From an uncultured Ruminococcus sp. (lineage in GTDB: Bacteria; Bacillota; Clostridia; Oscillospirales; CAG-272), in NCBI GenBank assembly GCA_902803255.1, contig CADCPG010000238.1, positions 1-20,548 of the forward strand: a stretch of DNA of 20,548 bases, written 5' to 3'. Shown one piece after another: positions 6,393-13,839 of the stretch. The position numbers were made by a program, and so were the translations under genes. Under the pieces are notes generated by a model. It was not told where the DNA came from. It did no database searches and worked only from the letters and a program-made list of their open reading frames with translations. The first letter of the stretch is position 1; each line of letters begins with the position of its first letter.

Positions 6393-7664
6393 TCAGCCGA
6401 CGAAGCCGCCGGCTTCGGTGATCGCGGCTCTGACGGCCGATGGGGCTACCTCCGCCACGCCGCATCCGGCGCCGGCGGCGAGCGCCGCTCCGATGCCGGC
6501 CGCCTCGCCGAGACAGCAGCACACGGGCATGATCCTGACCGAGGCCTGGACCTCGTGCGTCACAGAGATGCATCTGCCGGCCGCTAGCAGGTTCTTCGAT
6601 CCTGCCGGAACAAGGCAGCGGTAGGGGACCGTGTAGTAGTCTTCGCCCTTGAAATAGTAGTGGCTCGTCCCGCTGCCTTCGGGATTGTGTATGTCTATAT
6701 CGTAGTTGCAGGCGGCGATCCCGTCGTCGAACCGGCAGCAGGCCTTGATCTCGTCCGACGTCAGCATATATAGGCCGTCGATCATGCGGCTCTCCCTGAC
6801 TCCGATCTCGGAGGCGGTCGACAGCAGCACGCACTCTTCGCACCCGGGCACCTTTTCGCGCAGCAGTTTCACGATATCGGCGGCCTGGCGTCTGGCCGCG
6901 ATCTCGGCCTCGGACAGGTCGAAGGGATCGACGGGGTCGAGTTTCACGATCCGCGTCGTGTTGAAATGCACGACGCCCGGGGAGAGTGTCGCGAAGCAGA
7001 GTATGTTCTCGCGGGGGTTGTCGGTAGCCCCGCTCTCCTTCGCCTCGAGGTAGGCCTTCTGCATTATGTCCGACGATTTCCGGAAGAGCCCGGTGTCGAT
7101 GTTCCCCACCCTGAAGCAGAGCGTCATCGGCTGGCACAGGCCGTCCTTCTCCCTGCCGAGGCGGCAGGGGAATCCGGCGAGGAACGAGAGGTCGGCGTCA
7201 GCGGTGGCGTCGACGAAATATGACGCGGAGAGCTTCATGATCCCCGACTTTCCGGCCGCCGAGACCGACTTCACGAGGCCGTCCGACGCGTCGGCGCCGC
7301 AGACGAGGGCGTGGAAGAGCACCCTCACGCCCGCTTCGGTGCACATTTCGTCGAGGACTGACTTCAGCGTCTCCTCGCTGAAGATGTTCCCGCGGATCCC
7401 GCCTTTCTCCCCCAGGCGCGAGACGATCTCGCCGAAGATCCCCCTGGAGAGGACGGTGTGAGGCTTCCCTTCCGAGTCTTTCGTGTAGTAGCGCATGAAC
7501 GGATTAACAAGGTTCACGTTCGCCGCGCCGCCCAGGGCGCCGCTCTTTTCGACGAGCAGCACCTTTTTGCCCGTTCTCGCCGCGGCGACTGCTGCCGCGC
7601 AGCCTGCAAAACCTCCTCCGGCGACGATGATATCGTAATTCGTGTCTCTTTTACTGTATGTCAT
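6393..7664 (-). CDS. FAD-dependent oxidoreductase (FAD_oxidored / FAD-binding dehydrogenase family)
   Basis: This 423-residue flavoprotein starts with a Rossmann dinucleotide motif, IIVAGGGFAGCAAAVAAAR, with Gly16, Gly18 and Gly21, and Glu39 placed to bind the FAD ribose. Later features typical of this gut-rich FAD family are YFVDATADADLSFLAG (usually DATGDGD), ASEIGVRESRMIDG, a YTVPYRCLVP segment and NLLAAGRCISVTHEV. The C-terminal helix is LGEAAGIGAALA. The substrate is unknown; family members are usually annotated only as oxidoreductases. The start is ATG at 7664, which overlaps the TGA of the upstream fusion gene as ATGA and has GGAAG a few bases upstream. The frame continues open to 8195, but that part is out-of-frame reading of the upstream gene. 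Coupling suggests the two proteins act on one pathway. Confidence 0.87.
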   Translation of the reverse strand: MTYSKRDTNYDIIVAGGGFAGCAAAVAAARTGKKVLLVEKSGALGGAANVNLVNPFMRYYTKDSEGKPHTVLSRGIFGEIVSRLGEKGGIRGNIFSEETLKSVLDEMCTEAGVRVLFHALVCGADASDGLVKSVSAAGKSGIMKLSASYFVDATADADLSFLAGFPCRLGREKDGLCQPMTLCFRVGNIDTGLFRKSSDIMQKAYLEAKESGATDNPRENILCFATLSPGVVHFNTTRIVKLDPVDPFDLSEAEIAARRQAADIVKLLREKVPGCEECVLLSTASEIGVRESRMIDGLYMLTSDEIKACCRFDDGIAACNYDIDIHNPEGSGTSHYYFKGEDYYTVPYRCLVPAGSKNLLAAGRCISVTHEVQASVRIMPVCCCLGEAAGIGAALAAGAGCGVAEVAPSAVRAAITEAGGFVG

Positions 7665-9988
7665 TCCTGATCTTCCTTTTCCGCATCCCCGGCGGCTCCG
7701 TTTTTCGCCGCCCAGACGGGGTTGCCTATCGCAACCGGGAAACCGTGCGTTATATCGACTATCTCCGCGCGGTAGAAATCCCTCTCCCGGGTCTCTATGA
7801 CCAGTGCCTGCGGAGTTACCCCGTCGAAGACCGAAGTGTATACTAGCCCGCGGTCGGAATAGACGTTGAGCCTGTACGCCGTCTCGGGTCTTATAGCCGG
7901 CGGGAAGAAGTCTCCCGTGCGGATCGCGAGCGCGTTCCCGCCGAATTCGGCGTCCTCGCTGCCCATGGGAGAGTTTCCGGCCGCCATCTTTATGCCTATC
8001 GCCCCGACGGTGAAGTCGCCGGAGCGCATCACGTCGAAGAAGGAACGCCCGCTCATCTCGCGGCTGTAGAAGACCGACACCGCGCTGTTGCTCACCCTGC
8101 CGTGGGTGTCGGAACCGCCCGAGGCGTAAACGTGCAGTCCCAGTGCGAGCATCTCGCGCCAGAGCTCGTAATTCCTGAACGTGGCGTGCGACCACGGACG
8201 CCCGTAGATCGTCTCGAGGAACATCCTCTCGCCGAAATAGTAGTCGAGCGGGTCGTCAGACGCCAGCATCGTCTTCGGGTGGGGATGCACCATTATTCCG
8301 CCGATCGACTGAACGAAGGCCGTCAGTTCGGCGAATCTGCCTTTGGTGAACTTCGGATATTTGAAGCTGCCGGTCAGCTCGTCGCCGCGGAAGCAGAACT
8401 CCGGAAAGTTCGCGAGCACCATGGCGAGGCCGTATTTGTGAGGGAAAAGCATGTTGTAGTGGACCTCACGCTGACCGTGCCTGCAGGCGTTGAGGTCGAG
8501 AAAGGCCGTCCCGGGCTCGGTGCCGATTATGAACCGGCGCTCGTCCCATTCGGGCAGGAAGAAACCGCGCATCTGCCTGTGATCGACGACCGCTGCGAAG
8601 TCGAGCGCGCAGGCGTCCATCCCCGCAGTGAACTCCCCGATAGGCGTCTTGCCGTCGCTCGTGCCTCCGCTGTCGGTATGGACGTGCAGGTCGCCGTAAT
8701 ACGCGCGCCTGCCGGTGTACAGGCCGTCGAGGACGGCGAGGCCGCCCTCCCGGAAGCCGATCACCCTGTGCGGGTCGGGCGTGTCAGTCATTCCCGCCGA
8801 GGTGTCTATGAAAGCCGGAGCCTGCCGCGGAGGGGGCGGCACTACATTCACCTGTTCGTCGAAGCCTTCGGTCACACATGAGTCGAAAACGACGCCGCAG
8901 TCGCCGCCGTAGAGCGTCACCGCCGCACCGCCGGTCCCTCTCGTCTCGTACAGCCGGCAGCGCGAGAGGATGAGCGACGCCCCTTTTACCTCCCGTTCGC
9001 TGCCGAACCCCGCCTCGACCGGCGACTCCCCCGGCCTTGAGGCGTCGACGAACACCGAGTCTTCGATCCGGAAGTCTATTCCGCCTCCGGCGGCGCAGAT
9101 CCCGTTCTCCCCTCCGATATTCGCGAAATACGAGTTTCTGACGGTAAACCGCGACGGCTCCCCGGAGGCGCTCCCGCAGCGGAAGCTCCGCGTGATGTCG
9201 GAGAAGCCGAAGACCTGCGTCGTGCCGTCGCAAACGACGCCGTCGAGAAGCAGCTCGTCAGCCGACGCCAGGATGAAGACCCCGCCGTATCCCAGGTCGT
9301 CGAAGCCGCTCATCCTGATATTTTCGAATATGACGCTACGCGTCAGCCCTCCCCCGTCCTTCAGTTCGGAGAAATGGCAGAGGTTGCTGCCGCAGGCACC
9401 GGTGTATATGATATTCATGAAGATCACGGTGTTGTGCTCCGGGCCGCCCGGAGACGACGTCCTGGAGTCGATGAACCTCAGCCTGTCGGCCGTGAATCCG
9501 TCGAGAATTATTTTCCGGACCGACGGGTCGGACGCGAAGATCTTGCCGCGCCAGTAAGACCCGAACAGCACCGACTCGCGCGACGCGTCGGACCTTTCGG
9601 GCGAAGGAGGCGGCGCCTCTTTCGAGCCTGGAACTGCCGGAAGGCTGGGAGATATACCCGCTCCCTGCCCCAGAAGCGTGAGCGGCCGGTCGAACGTCAG
9701 AAGGTCCGCCTTGTGCCGGCCGGCCGAAAACAGGATCACCGGAGTGTCAAATCCGGTATATCCGAGCCCCGGAAGGACCTCTCCGGGGATATCGCGGGCT
9801 GCCGCGGCGGCGTCGGTGACCGACGCGAATCTGTTCACCCCGTCTTCGGTCGCGTATGTGATCCCTTTGTATTCGAATGTCGAGGCATCGCCTCCGGTAT
9901 CGACGGCGTAGTATCCCGACGGGAGCTTCGGCGTCGCTGACGCCTCCGTTCGCTCTTCAGCGTTCATTCCGGTTACTTCAGGATCCAT
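7661..9988 (-). CDS. fusion protein: right-handed beta-helix domain plus PHP metallophosphoesterase domain
   Basis: This 775-residue protein has two clear parts. Residues about 85-385 are built of short repeating strands (KIILDGFTADRLRFID, SVIFENIRMSGF, ELLLDGVVCDG, RFTVRNSYFANIGG, DFRIEDSVFVD, SLILSRCRLYET), the pattern of a pectate-lyase-like right-handed beta helix. Residues about 428-740 form a PHP domain, as in CehA/McbA-like metallohydrolases. Its metal site shows D433-L-H435-V-H437 (YYGDLHVHTDSG), D469-H470, E491, His510, H568-P-H570 and D627-T-H629 (GGSDTHG). No signal peptide is present although beta helices are often secreted, so both domains are presumably cytoplasmic. ATG 9988 is preceded by CGGAGAG; a second ATG at 9967 has a poorer site. 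It is the first gene of a three-gene unit under a consensus promoter. The domain calls are firm and the substrate is unknown. Confidence 0.85.
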   Translation of the reverse strand: MDPEVTGMNAEERTEASATPKLPSGYYAVDTGGDASTFEYKGITYATEDGVNRFASVTDAAAAARDIPGEVLPGLGYTGFDTPVILFSAGRHKADLLTFDRPLTLLGQGAGISPSLPAVPGSKEAPPPSPERSDASRESVLFGSYWRGKIFASDPSVRKIILDGFTADRLRFIDSRTSSPGGPEHNTVIFMNIIYTGACGSNLCHFSELKDGGGLTRSVIFENIRMSGFDDLGYGGVFILASADELLLDGVVCDGTTQVFGFSDITRSFRCGSASGEPSRFTVRNSYFANIGGENGICAAGGGIDFRIEDSVFVDASRPGESPVEAGFGSEREVKGASLILSRCRLYETRGTGGAAVTLYGGDCGVVFDSCVTEGFDEQVNVVPPPPRQAPAFIDTSAGMTDTPDPHRVIGFREGGLAVLDGLYTGRRAYYGDLHVHTDSGGTSDGKTPIGEFTAGMDACALDFAAVVDHRQMRGFFLPEWDERRFIIGTEPGTAFLDLNACRHGQREVHYNMLFPHKYGLAMVLANFPEFCFRGDELTGSFKYPKFTKGRFAELTAFVQSIGGIMVHPHPKTMLASDDPLDYYFGERMFLETIYGRPWSHATFRNYELWREMLALGLHVYASGGSDTHGRVSNSAVSVFYSREMSGRSFFDVMRSGDFTVGAIGIKMAAGNSPMGSEDAEFGGNALAIRTGDFFPPAIRPETAYRLNVYSDRGLVYTSVFDGVTPQALVIETRERDFYRAEIVDITHGFPVAIGNPVWAAKNGAAGDAEKEDQE

Positions 9989-10012
9989 ATCTTTTCACTC
10001 TCCGTAAAAATG

Positions 10013-10029
10013 CGGCCGGCGACCGGCCG
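10013..10029 (-). other. GC hairpin in the leader of the beta-helix/PHP mRNA
   Basis: A 7-bp all-GC stem (10013-10019 with 10023-10029) with a 3-base loop lies between the predicted start of transcription (near 10035) and the ATG. It could stabilise the 5' end of the mRNA or be incidental in GC-rich DNA. Confidence 0.4.
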
Positions 10030-10041
10030 GTATCGTAACGA

Positions 10042-10070
10042 ATTATATCATCCGCGAGCCGTTTTGTCAA
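10042..10070 (-). promoter_or_regulatory. consensus sigma-A promoter for the beta-helix/PHP-FAD-rsmJ unit
   Basis: On the minus strand there is TTGACA (10070-10065), a 17-bp spacer and TATAAT (10047-10042). Both boxes match the consensus perfectly. Predicted transcription begins near 10035, leaving a leader of about 47 bases. Confidence 0.9.
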
Positions 10071-10195
10071 TGGCCGGCCTCTTCTTTCCGGCACCGGATG
10101 TGCGATTCCGAACCGGGCTTCCGGGGGCCCGCGGCCGCCCGTCCGGCTGATCCCGCTGTGAATAATACTTCAAAAAAAAAACACAAAGATTCTAC

Positions 10196-10224
10196 TTGAC
10201 AATTATAAACTACTGTGATATACT
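10196..10224 (+). promoter_or_regulatory. sigma-A promoter of the Xre-type regulator gene
   Basis: TTGACA (10196-10201), a 17-bp spacer and TATACT (10219-10224) are present. A ten-A tract ends 14 bp before the -35 box. A further TATAAT at 10230-10235 is spaced too far from the -35 box to pair with it well. Confidence 0.85.
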
Positions 10225-10236
10225 TTTGTTATAATT
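10201..10236. promoter_or_regulatory. imperfect inverted repeat overlapping the Xre promoter, candidate operator
   Basis: AATTATAAAC (10201-10210) is matched by GTTATAATT (10228-10236) on the opposite strand, with one extra A in the left arm. The arms flank the -10 box, which is where an autorepressor would bind. A/T richness makes chance similarity possible. Confidence 0.35.
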
Positions 10237-10320
10237 TTTTAACCTGTGCCGACGGATATGCCTGCAGGCGGGAAACAGCCTTGCCGAGGACCTGGCCGCG
10301 GGTCAGAAAGGAATAAGACA

Positions 10321-10752
10321 ATGACATTCGGAGAGAAGCTCAGAAAGCACAGAACATCGAAGAGATTCACGCAGTCCGAACTCGCAAAGCTTGCGGGGCT
10401 CAGCATCAATACCATTTCAAATTACGAGAAGGGGACCACTTATCCTCAGAACCGCGAGATCTATACGAAACTCGCCGAGATCCTGGGGATCGACCCCGAC
10501 TATCTTCACAACGAGAACGACACCCCCGTCGATCTTCCCGGTCTCAAATACGGGAAAAGGGCAAGGCGTCAGATCAGCGAGATACTGGACGACGTAAAGT
10601 CGTTCTTCGAGAGCGACCGCATGTCGGACGAAGAGAAGGACGGCCTCATGCAGTCTCTTCTGCAGCTATACTGGGAAGCCAGGAAGGAAGACAGATTCAG
10701 ATCGGTCCCGCGCAGACACCGCAAGTCCGGGAAACCGGAAAGCGGCGAATGA
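10321..10752 (+). CDS. Xre-family helix-turn-helix transcriptional regulator
   Basis: This 143-residue DNA-binding protein begins with an HTH_3/Xre domain: TFGEKLRKHRTSKRFTQSEL, then AKLAGLSINTISNYEKGTTY, with the helix-turn-helix at about 17-37 and the domain ending near residue 62 (ILGIDPDYL). The rest is a charged helical region (ARRQISEILDDVKSFF, MSDEEKDGLMQSLLQLYWEA) and a basic tail. That region probably mediates dimerisation and has no ligand-binding domain I can name. Upstream in-frame starts exist (GTG 10246, ATG 10258), but ATG 10321 has the AAAGGA site and begins exactly at the conserved domain. The gene has its own promoter and terminator and is monocistronic. An inverted repeat over its promoter suggests autoregulation. 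Confidence 0.88.
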   Translation: MTFGEKLRKHRTSKRFTQSELAKLAGLSINTISNYEKGTTYPQNREIYTKLAEILGIDPDYLHNENDTPVDLPGLKYGKRARRQISEILDDVKSFFESDRMSDEEKDGLMQSLLQLYWEARKEDRFRSVPRRHRKSGKPESGE

Positions 10753-10772
10753 GCCGGTCCCGTATCAACAGC

Positions 10773-10810
10773 ACAGCCGCCGCGCTTCGGCGCGGCGGCT
10801 GTATTTGTTT
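10773..10810 (+). terminator. intrinsic terminator with a UUCG tetraloop after the Xre gene
   Basis: A perfect 13-bp GC-rich stem (10773-10785 with 10790-10802) is closed by a cUUCGg tetraloop and followed by atttgttt. It lies between convergent genes. The minus-strand side lacks a T run, so it is best for the plus strand. Confidence 0.88.
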
Positions 10811-10815
10811 CCGTA

Positions 10816-12339
10816 TTACGAATATGTCGCTATCGTCTCGTCAAGTCCCTCGTTGAGTTTCTGTATCGCTGTCGTGAGAGCCTTGTTCTGCTTGAAAGTC
10901 GTCATGATCTTGGCTTTGGCGCCTATGCAGGTGCGGAGCTTCTGGTGGACAGATTCGATCGCCTTGGTGTAGATGACTCCGGGATCGAGGAAGATGTTCT
11001 CGGTTATAAGGTCGAGCATCTCGATTGACTCGGGGTCGTTGCTGTACTTCGCCTTGAGTGCGAGCTCGTAATAGGCGGGGGTCACGTACTTGTAGCTCTC
11101 CGAGGCGAGCGCCTCAAGAACGGCTCCGAGCATCGAGAGCTCTTCTTCCGTCTTGTTCGTGTTCGGAACGGCGAGAACGGTCATCTGGTCGTGGACATAG
11201 CTCTTGTATCCGCTCTGGTCGGTATCGAGCATGGGAATGGGAACGATGCCCCTGTCGGCCTTCATGTCCTTCATGTACTCTCCCTCGACCTCGATGAGCC
11301 GGAGAGTGACCATCGCGGCTCCCGATTCTGAGAACTTCTTGGCGATGTCCTTCTGCTCACCGTCGCTCGATTTGTTGAGTACGGGATAAGAGCCGGGGTT
11401 GTCATAATAAAGGCGGAGGATCTTGTCTATCGCGAGTCCGAGTCTTTCGGTATCGACGGCGTATTCGTATTCTCCGTCGGCGTTCCGGTCGAGTATCCGG
11501 AGGTCGCATGCGCTCCAGTACGGGTCGACGCCTATCATGTCGTTGTTGGACATGAATCCGAAGATGTCGCCAGCGTCGGCCGTCTGGCTGCCGTTGACGT
11601 CTTTGTAGAAGCGTTCGACCAGCGAATACTGGTAATCGAGCGTCCACTCGTGATTTCTCACCGCTTCATAAGGATAGGGCGTGTTCGCCGCGTCGAACAT
11701 CTCGCGGTTGAAGAAGGTGACGAACGCGAGCCTGTAGGGAGAGAGCAGCGCGGCACCGGTGGCCATGAACTGAGCGCCCTTGTACTCGACCGCCTCGTTG
11801 AATCCCTGCGACCAGTAGGGCCTCGAAAGGTCAAGGTGCTCCAGTCTCTTCAGATCGTAATAAAGGTTCTCGTTGGTGTGGATGATGGAAGCGTAGACCG
11901 AGCAGCTGACGAGACTGTATTCGTTCAGACCGCCGCTCATCTGTTTTCTCAGATGATCCTCCGAGATCTGATACGCGTCGCCTCCGACCTGTTTGTTCTC
12001 GATACTGACGCCGAGTCTTTCCTCGACGAGCAGGTTGCGTTTGAAGATGGCGGAATGGACCACGTCTCCGTCGTCGGCGTCGACCTTGATCTCATCCCTG
12101 AACCAGTCGTGGTCGCGGCTGAGGATGTTTATCGTCTCGCCGCCGTAGTTCAGCACGGGAAGATTGTCGCCGATCTCGTACTTGTCGGTCTCGGGCGGCG
12201 CCTCGGTGGTTCCCGCCGCCGACGCCTCCGGGGCAGTGGTGATATCGGTGTTCCCGGCGCCGTCAGCGCACGAAACCGCCGCGAGGACCGTCATGAGCAG
12301 CGCGAGCAGCCCGGCGGCGTATTTGCTGAGAGACCTCAT
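10816..12339 (-). CDS. extracellular solute-binding lipoprotein (ABC transporter substrate-binding type)
   Basis: This 507-residue protein carries a lipoprotein signal peptide: Arg2 and Lys6, a hydrophobic core at 8-22 and the lipobox AAVSC with Cys24 as the lipidated residue. A low-complexity Thr/Ala/Glu linker follows (about 25-52), then a large domain resembling the type-1 solute-binding proteins common in Clostridia. Supporting segments are ETINILSRDHDWF, RNLLVEERLGV, RLAFVTFFNREMF, DIFGFMSNNDMIG, MVTLRLIEVEGE and YVHDQMTVLAVPN. It should capture a ligand, probably a carbohydrate, at the outer face of the membrane. No permease or ATPase gene is adjacent. The ATG follows GGAGG by eight bases, behind a consensus promoter and a leader of about 100 bases. 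A CdaR-type regulator is divergent and may control it. Confidence 0.85.
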   Translation of the reverse strand: MRSLSKYAAGLLALLMTVLAAVSCADGAGNTDITTAPEASAAGTTEAPPETDKYEIGDNLPVLNYGGETINILSRDHDWFRDEIKVDADDGDVVHSAIFKRNLLVEERLGVSIENKQVGGDAYQISEDHLRKQMSGGLNEYSLVSCSVYASIIHTNENLYYDLKRLEHLDLSRPYWSQGFNEAVEYKGAQFMATGAALLSPYRLAFVTFFNREMFDAANTPYPYEAVRNHEWTLDYQYSLVERFYKDVNGSQTADAGDIFGFMSNNDMIGVDPYWSACDLRILDRNADGEYEYAVDTERLGLAIDKILRLYYDNPGSYPVLNKSSDGEQKDIAKKFSESGAAMVTLRLIEVEGEYMKDMKADRGIVPIPMLDTDQSGYKSYVHDQMTVLAVPNTNKTEEELSMLGAVLEALASESYKYVTPAYYELALKAKYSNDPESIEMLDLITENIFLDPGVIYTKAIESVHQKLRTCIGAKAKIMTTFKQNKALTTAIQKLNEGLDETIATYS

Positions 12340-12344
12340 GGATA

Positions 12345-12398
12345 ATACCTCCGTATTAAAAAACAGATTGTGTTTTCGTCCCCCACGCCAGGAGGTAT
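12345..12398 (-). promoter_or_regulatory. possible anti-Shine-Dalgarno pairing in the lipoprotein leader
   Basis: In the lipoprotein mRNA, AUACCUCC (minus strand 12398-12391) is the exact complement of GGAGGUAU (12352-12345), which contains the ribosome binding site. The two segments are 38 bases apart, so the leader could fold to hide the binding site. Only the complementarity is seen; regulation is inferred. Confidence 0.4.
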
Positions 12399-12447
12399 CT
12401 GCGCGTCTGCCGGCGGATCGCCGCTGAGCAGGGGAAGGTTCTTATTA

Positions 12448-12476
12448 ATTATATCACCTCGTTTCTGTCATGTCAA
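12448..12476 (-). promoter_or_regulatory. consensus sigma-A promoter of the solute-binding lipoprotein gene
   Basis: On the minus strand there is TTGACA (12476-12471), a 17-bp spacer and TATAAT (12453-12448). Both boxes are perfect. Transcription should begin near 12441. Confidence 0.9.
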
Positions 12477-12589
12477 GCGCAAAGTGCCGGAGTCTCAAAA
12501 ATGCTGCGTCGCATGACCGGAATTTGTGCTTTTATTCAAAAAAACGGTCCGTAAAGGGCCGAAAACAGGACAAAACGTCGGTCAGACTG

Positions 12590-12618
12590 TTGATTTTGCA
12601 TTAATTTTGTTGTATAAT
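12590..12618 (+). promoter_or_regulatory. sigma-A promoter of the CdaR-type regulator gene
   Basis: TTGATT (12590-12595), a 17-bp T-rich spacer and TATAAT (12613-12618) are present. Predicted transcription begins near 12625, giving a leader of about 65 bases. This is the only clear promoter seen upstream of the ftsE-to-lysS block. Confidence 0.8.
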
Positions 12619-12643
12619 ATTAGAGTTATCAATAAACTGCCGG

Positions 12644-12664
12644 ATTTGTGAGTACCGCACAAAT
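12644..12664 (+). promoter_or_regulatory. inverted repeat in the leader of the CdaR-type gene
   Basis: ATTTGTG (12644-12650) and CACAAAT (12658-12664) form a perfect 7-bp inverted repeat around a 7-base spacer, just downstream of the predicted transcription start. It could be a protein-binding operator or an RNA hairpin. The same half-site recurs at 12522-12528. Confidence 0.4.
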
Positions 12665-12690
12665 ATCGAACAGGGGGAAGAAAAAGGCAA

Positions 12691-13794
12691 ATGGCAAACA
12701 GACTGTTTCAGGGAATAATCCACCAGATGAAGGACTCCGTCGACCGTATGATAGGCGTCACCGACGAGAGCGGCGTCATCATAGCCTGCTCAGACCTCGC
12801 GAGGATCGGCGAGCGCAGACCGGTGATAGGCGAGCATTCGTTCTACCCCGAAGCCGCCGACGTCTGGTGCAGCGGAGGCTTCACATACCGCCCGCTCGAC
12901 TCCGGCAAGTCAGAGTACACCGTGTTCGTCGAGGGCGAGGACAAGGTATCGGAAATGGTCACGAAGATCCTTTCGGTCTCGCTTCTCAACATAAAGAACA
13001 TGTACGATGAAAAATATGACAAGGCGTCGTTCATAAAGAGCATCATACTCGACAACATCCTCCCGAGCGACATCCACCTCAAGGCGAAGGAACTTCACTT
13101 CAACTCGCAGGAATGCTACGTCGTGCTGCTCATAAGATTCGCCGAGAAGACCGAATATCTACCCTTCGAAATGCTGCAGAACATCTTCCCCGACAGGCAG
13201 CACGACTACATAATCACGATAGGCGAGTACGAGGCCGCGCTGGTCAAGGAGGTCAGAAAGGACATAACGGCCGAGGAGGTCGAGACGATCGCCGCCGGGA
13301 TCACCGACACGCTGCTCGCCGAGTTCTACGTCAACGCCAGGATAGGGATCTCCACCGTCGCCGAGAACCTCAAGGACCTCGGGGCCGCATACAAGGAGGC
13401 CGGCATAGCCCTCGAGGTCGGCAAGGTGTTCGCGAGCGAAAGGAAGTACATAACCTACAGCAACCTGGGGATCGGACGCCTCATCTATCAGCTGCCCGTC
13501 ACCCTGTGCGAGATGTACCTCAAGGAGGTCTTCAAGAAAGGCAGCTTCAATTCGATAGACGGCGACACGCTCGACACGATACAGTGCTTCTTCGACAACA
13601 ATCTGAACGTGTCCGAGACGTCGAGGAGGCTGTACATACACAGGAACACTCTCGTCTACCGGATCGAGCGGATCAAGAAGATCACCGGCCTCGACCTCCG
13701 CGAGTTCGACGACGCCATCACCTTCAAGGTCGCCCTGATGGTAAAGAAGTACCTCGAGTCGAGATACGTCCCGGGCAAGACCGCCAGAAAATGA
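12691..13794 (+). CDS. CdaR-type (sugar diacid regulator) transcriptional regulator
   Basis: This 367-residue protein has three regions. The N-terminal part (about 1-100) resembles the sugar-diacid recognition domain: GIIHQMKDSVDRMIGVTDES, GVIIACSDLARIGERRPVIG. The middle (about 150-275) resembles the GGDEF-like domain found in CdaR and PucR relatives (EFYVNARIGISTVAENLKDL, then a helix with KEAGIALEVGK). The C-terminus is a PucR-type helix-turn-helix (about 293-351: FFDNNLNVSETSRRLYIHRN, then TLVYRIERIKKITGLDLREF). Family members sense metabolites and activate uptake or catabolic genes. ATG 12691 has purine-rich GGGGGAAG and AAGG upstream. The lipoprotein gene is divergent. ftsE follows on the same strand after 45 bp with no visible terminator, so read-through into the division genes is likely. 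Confidence 0.82.
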   Translation: MANRLFQGIIHQMKDSVDRMIGVTDESGVIIACSDLARIGERRPVIGEHSFYPEAADVWCSGGFTYRPLDSGKSEYTVFVEGEDKVSEMVTKILSVSLLNIKNMYDEKYDKASFIKSIILDNILPSDIHLKAKELHFNSQECYVVLLIRFAEKTEYLPFEMLQNIFPDRQHDYIITIGEYEAALVKEVRKDITAEEVETIAAGITDTLLAEFYVNARIGISTVAENLKDLGAAYKEAGIALEVGKVFASERKYITYSNLGIGRLIYQLPVTLCEMYLKEVFKKGSFNSIDGDTLDTIQCFFDNNLNVSETSRRLYIHRNTLVYRIERIKKITGLDLREFDDAITFKVALMVKKYLESRYVPGKTARK

Positions 13795-13839
13795 TCCGCT
13801 GCCGGAAACATCAGTTATACGATCAGGAAGCCGCACCAC

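Larger units (their letters stand above)
9989..10320. other. divergent intergenic region between the beta-helix/PHP gene and the Xre regulator
   Basis: These 332 bp hold no gene. They contain a leader hairpin and promoter reading left (10013-10070), a GC-rich stretch of no clear function (10071-10160), a run of ten As (10172-10181) that could serve as an UP-like or bent element, and the promoter and inverted repeat of the Xre gene (10196-10236). The 90-base leader of the Xre transcript (10231-10320) shows no strong structure to the eye. Confidence 0.6.
12340..12690. other. divergent control region between the lipoprotein and CdaR-type regulator genes
   Basis: These 351 bp hold no gene. They contain the lipoprotein leader with a possible RBS-pairing segment (12345-12398), the leftward promoter (12448-12476), an ATTTGTG half-site (12522-12528), a small hairpin-forming stretch (about 12545-12561), the rightward promoter (12590-12618), and an ATTTGTG/CACAAAT inverted repeat (12644-12664). 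The remainder is A/T-richer than the flanking genes. Confidence 0.65.

Noticed and set aside
7665..8195. Upstream extension of the FAD oxidoreductase frame
   Set aside because: It is an out-of-frame reading of the beta-helix/PHP gene, and the FAD motif begins just after the ATG at 7664.
9374..9940. Plus-strand open frame antisense to the beta-helix domain
   Set aside because: The product is Arg/Gly-rich with no motif or ribosome binding site and lies wholly inside a well-supported gene.
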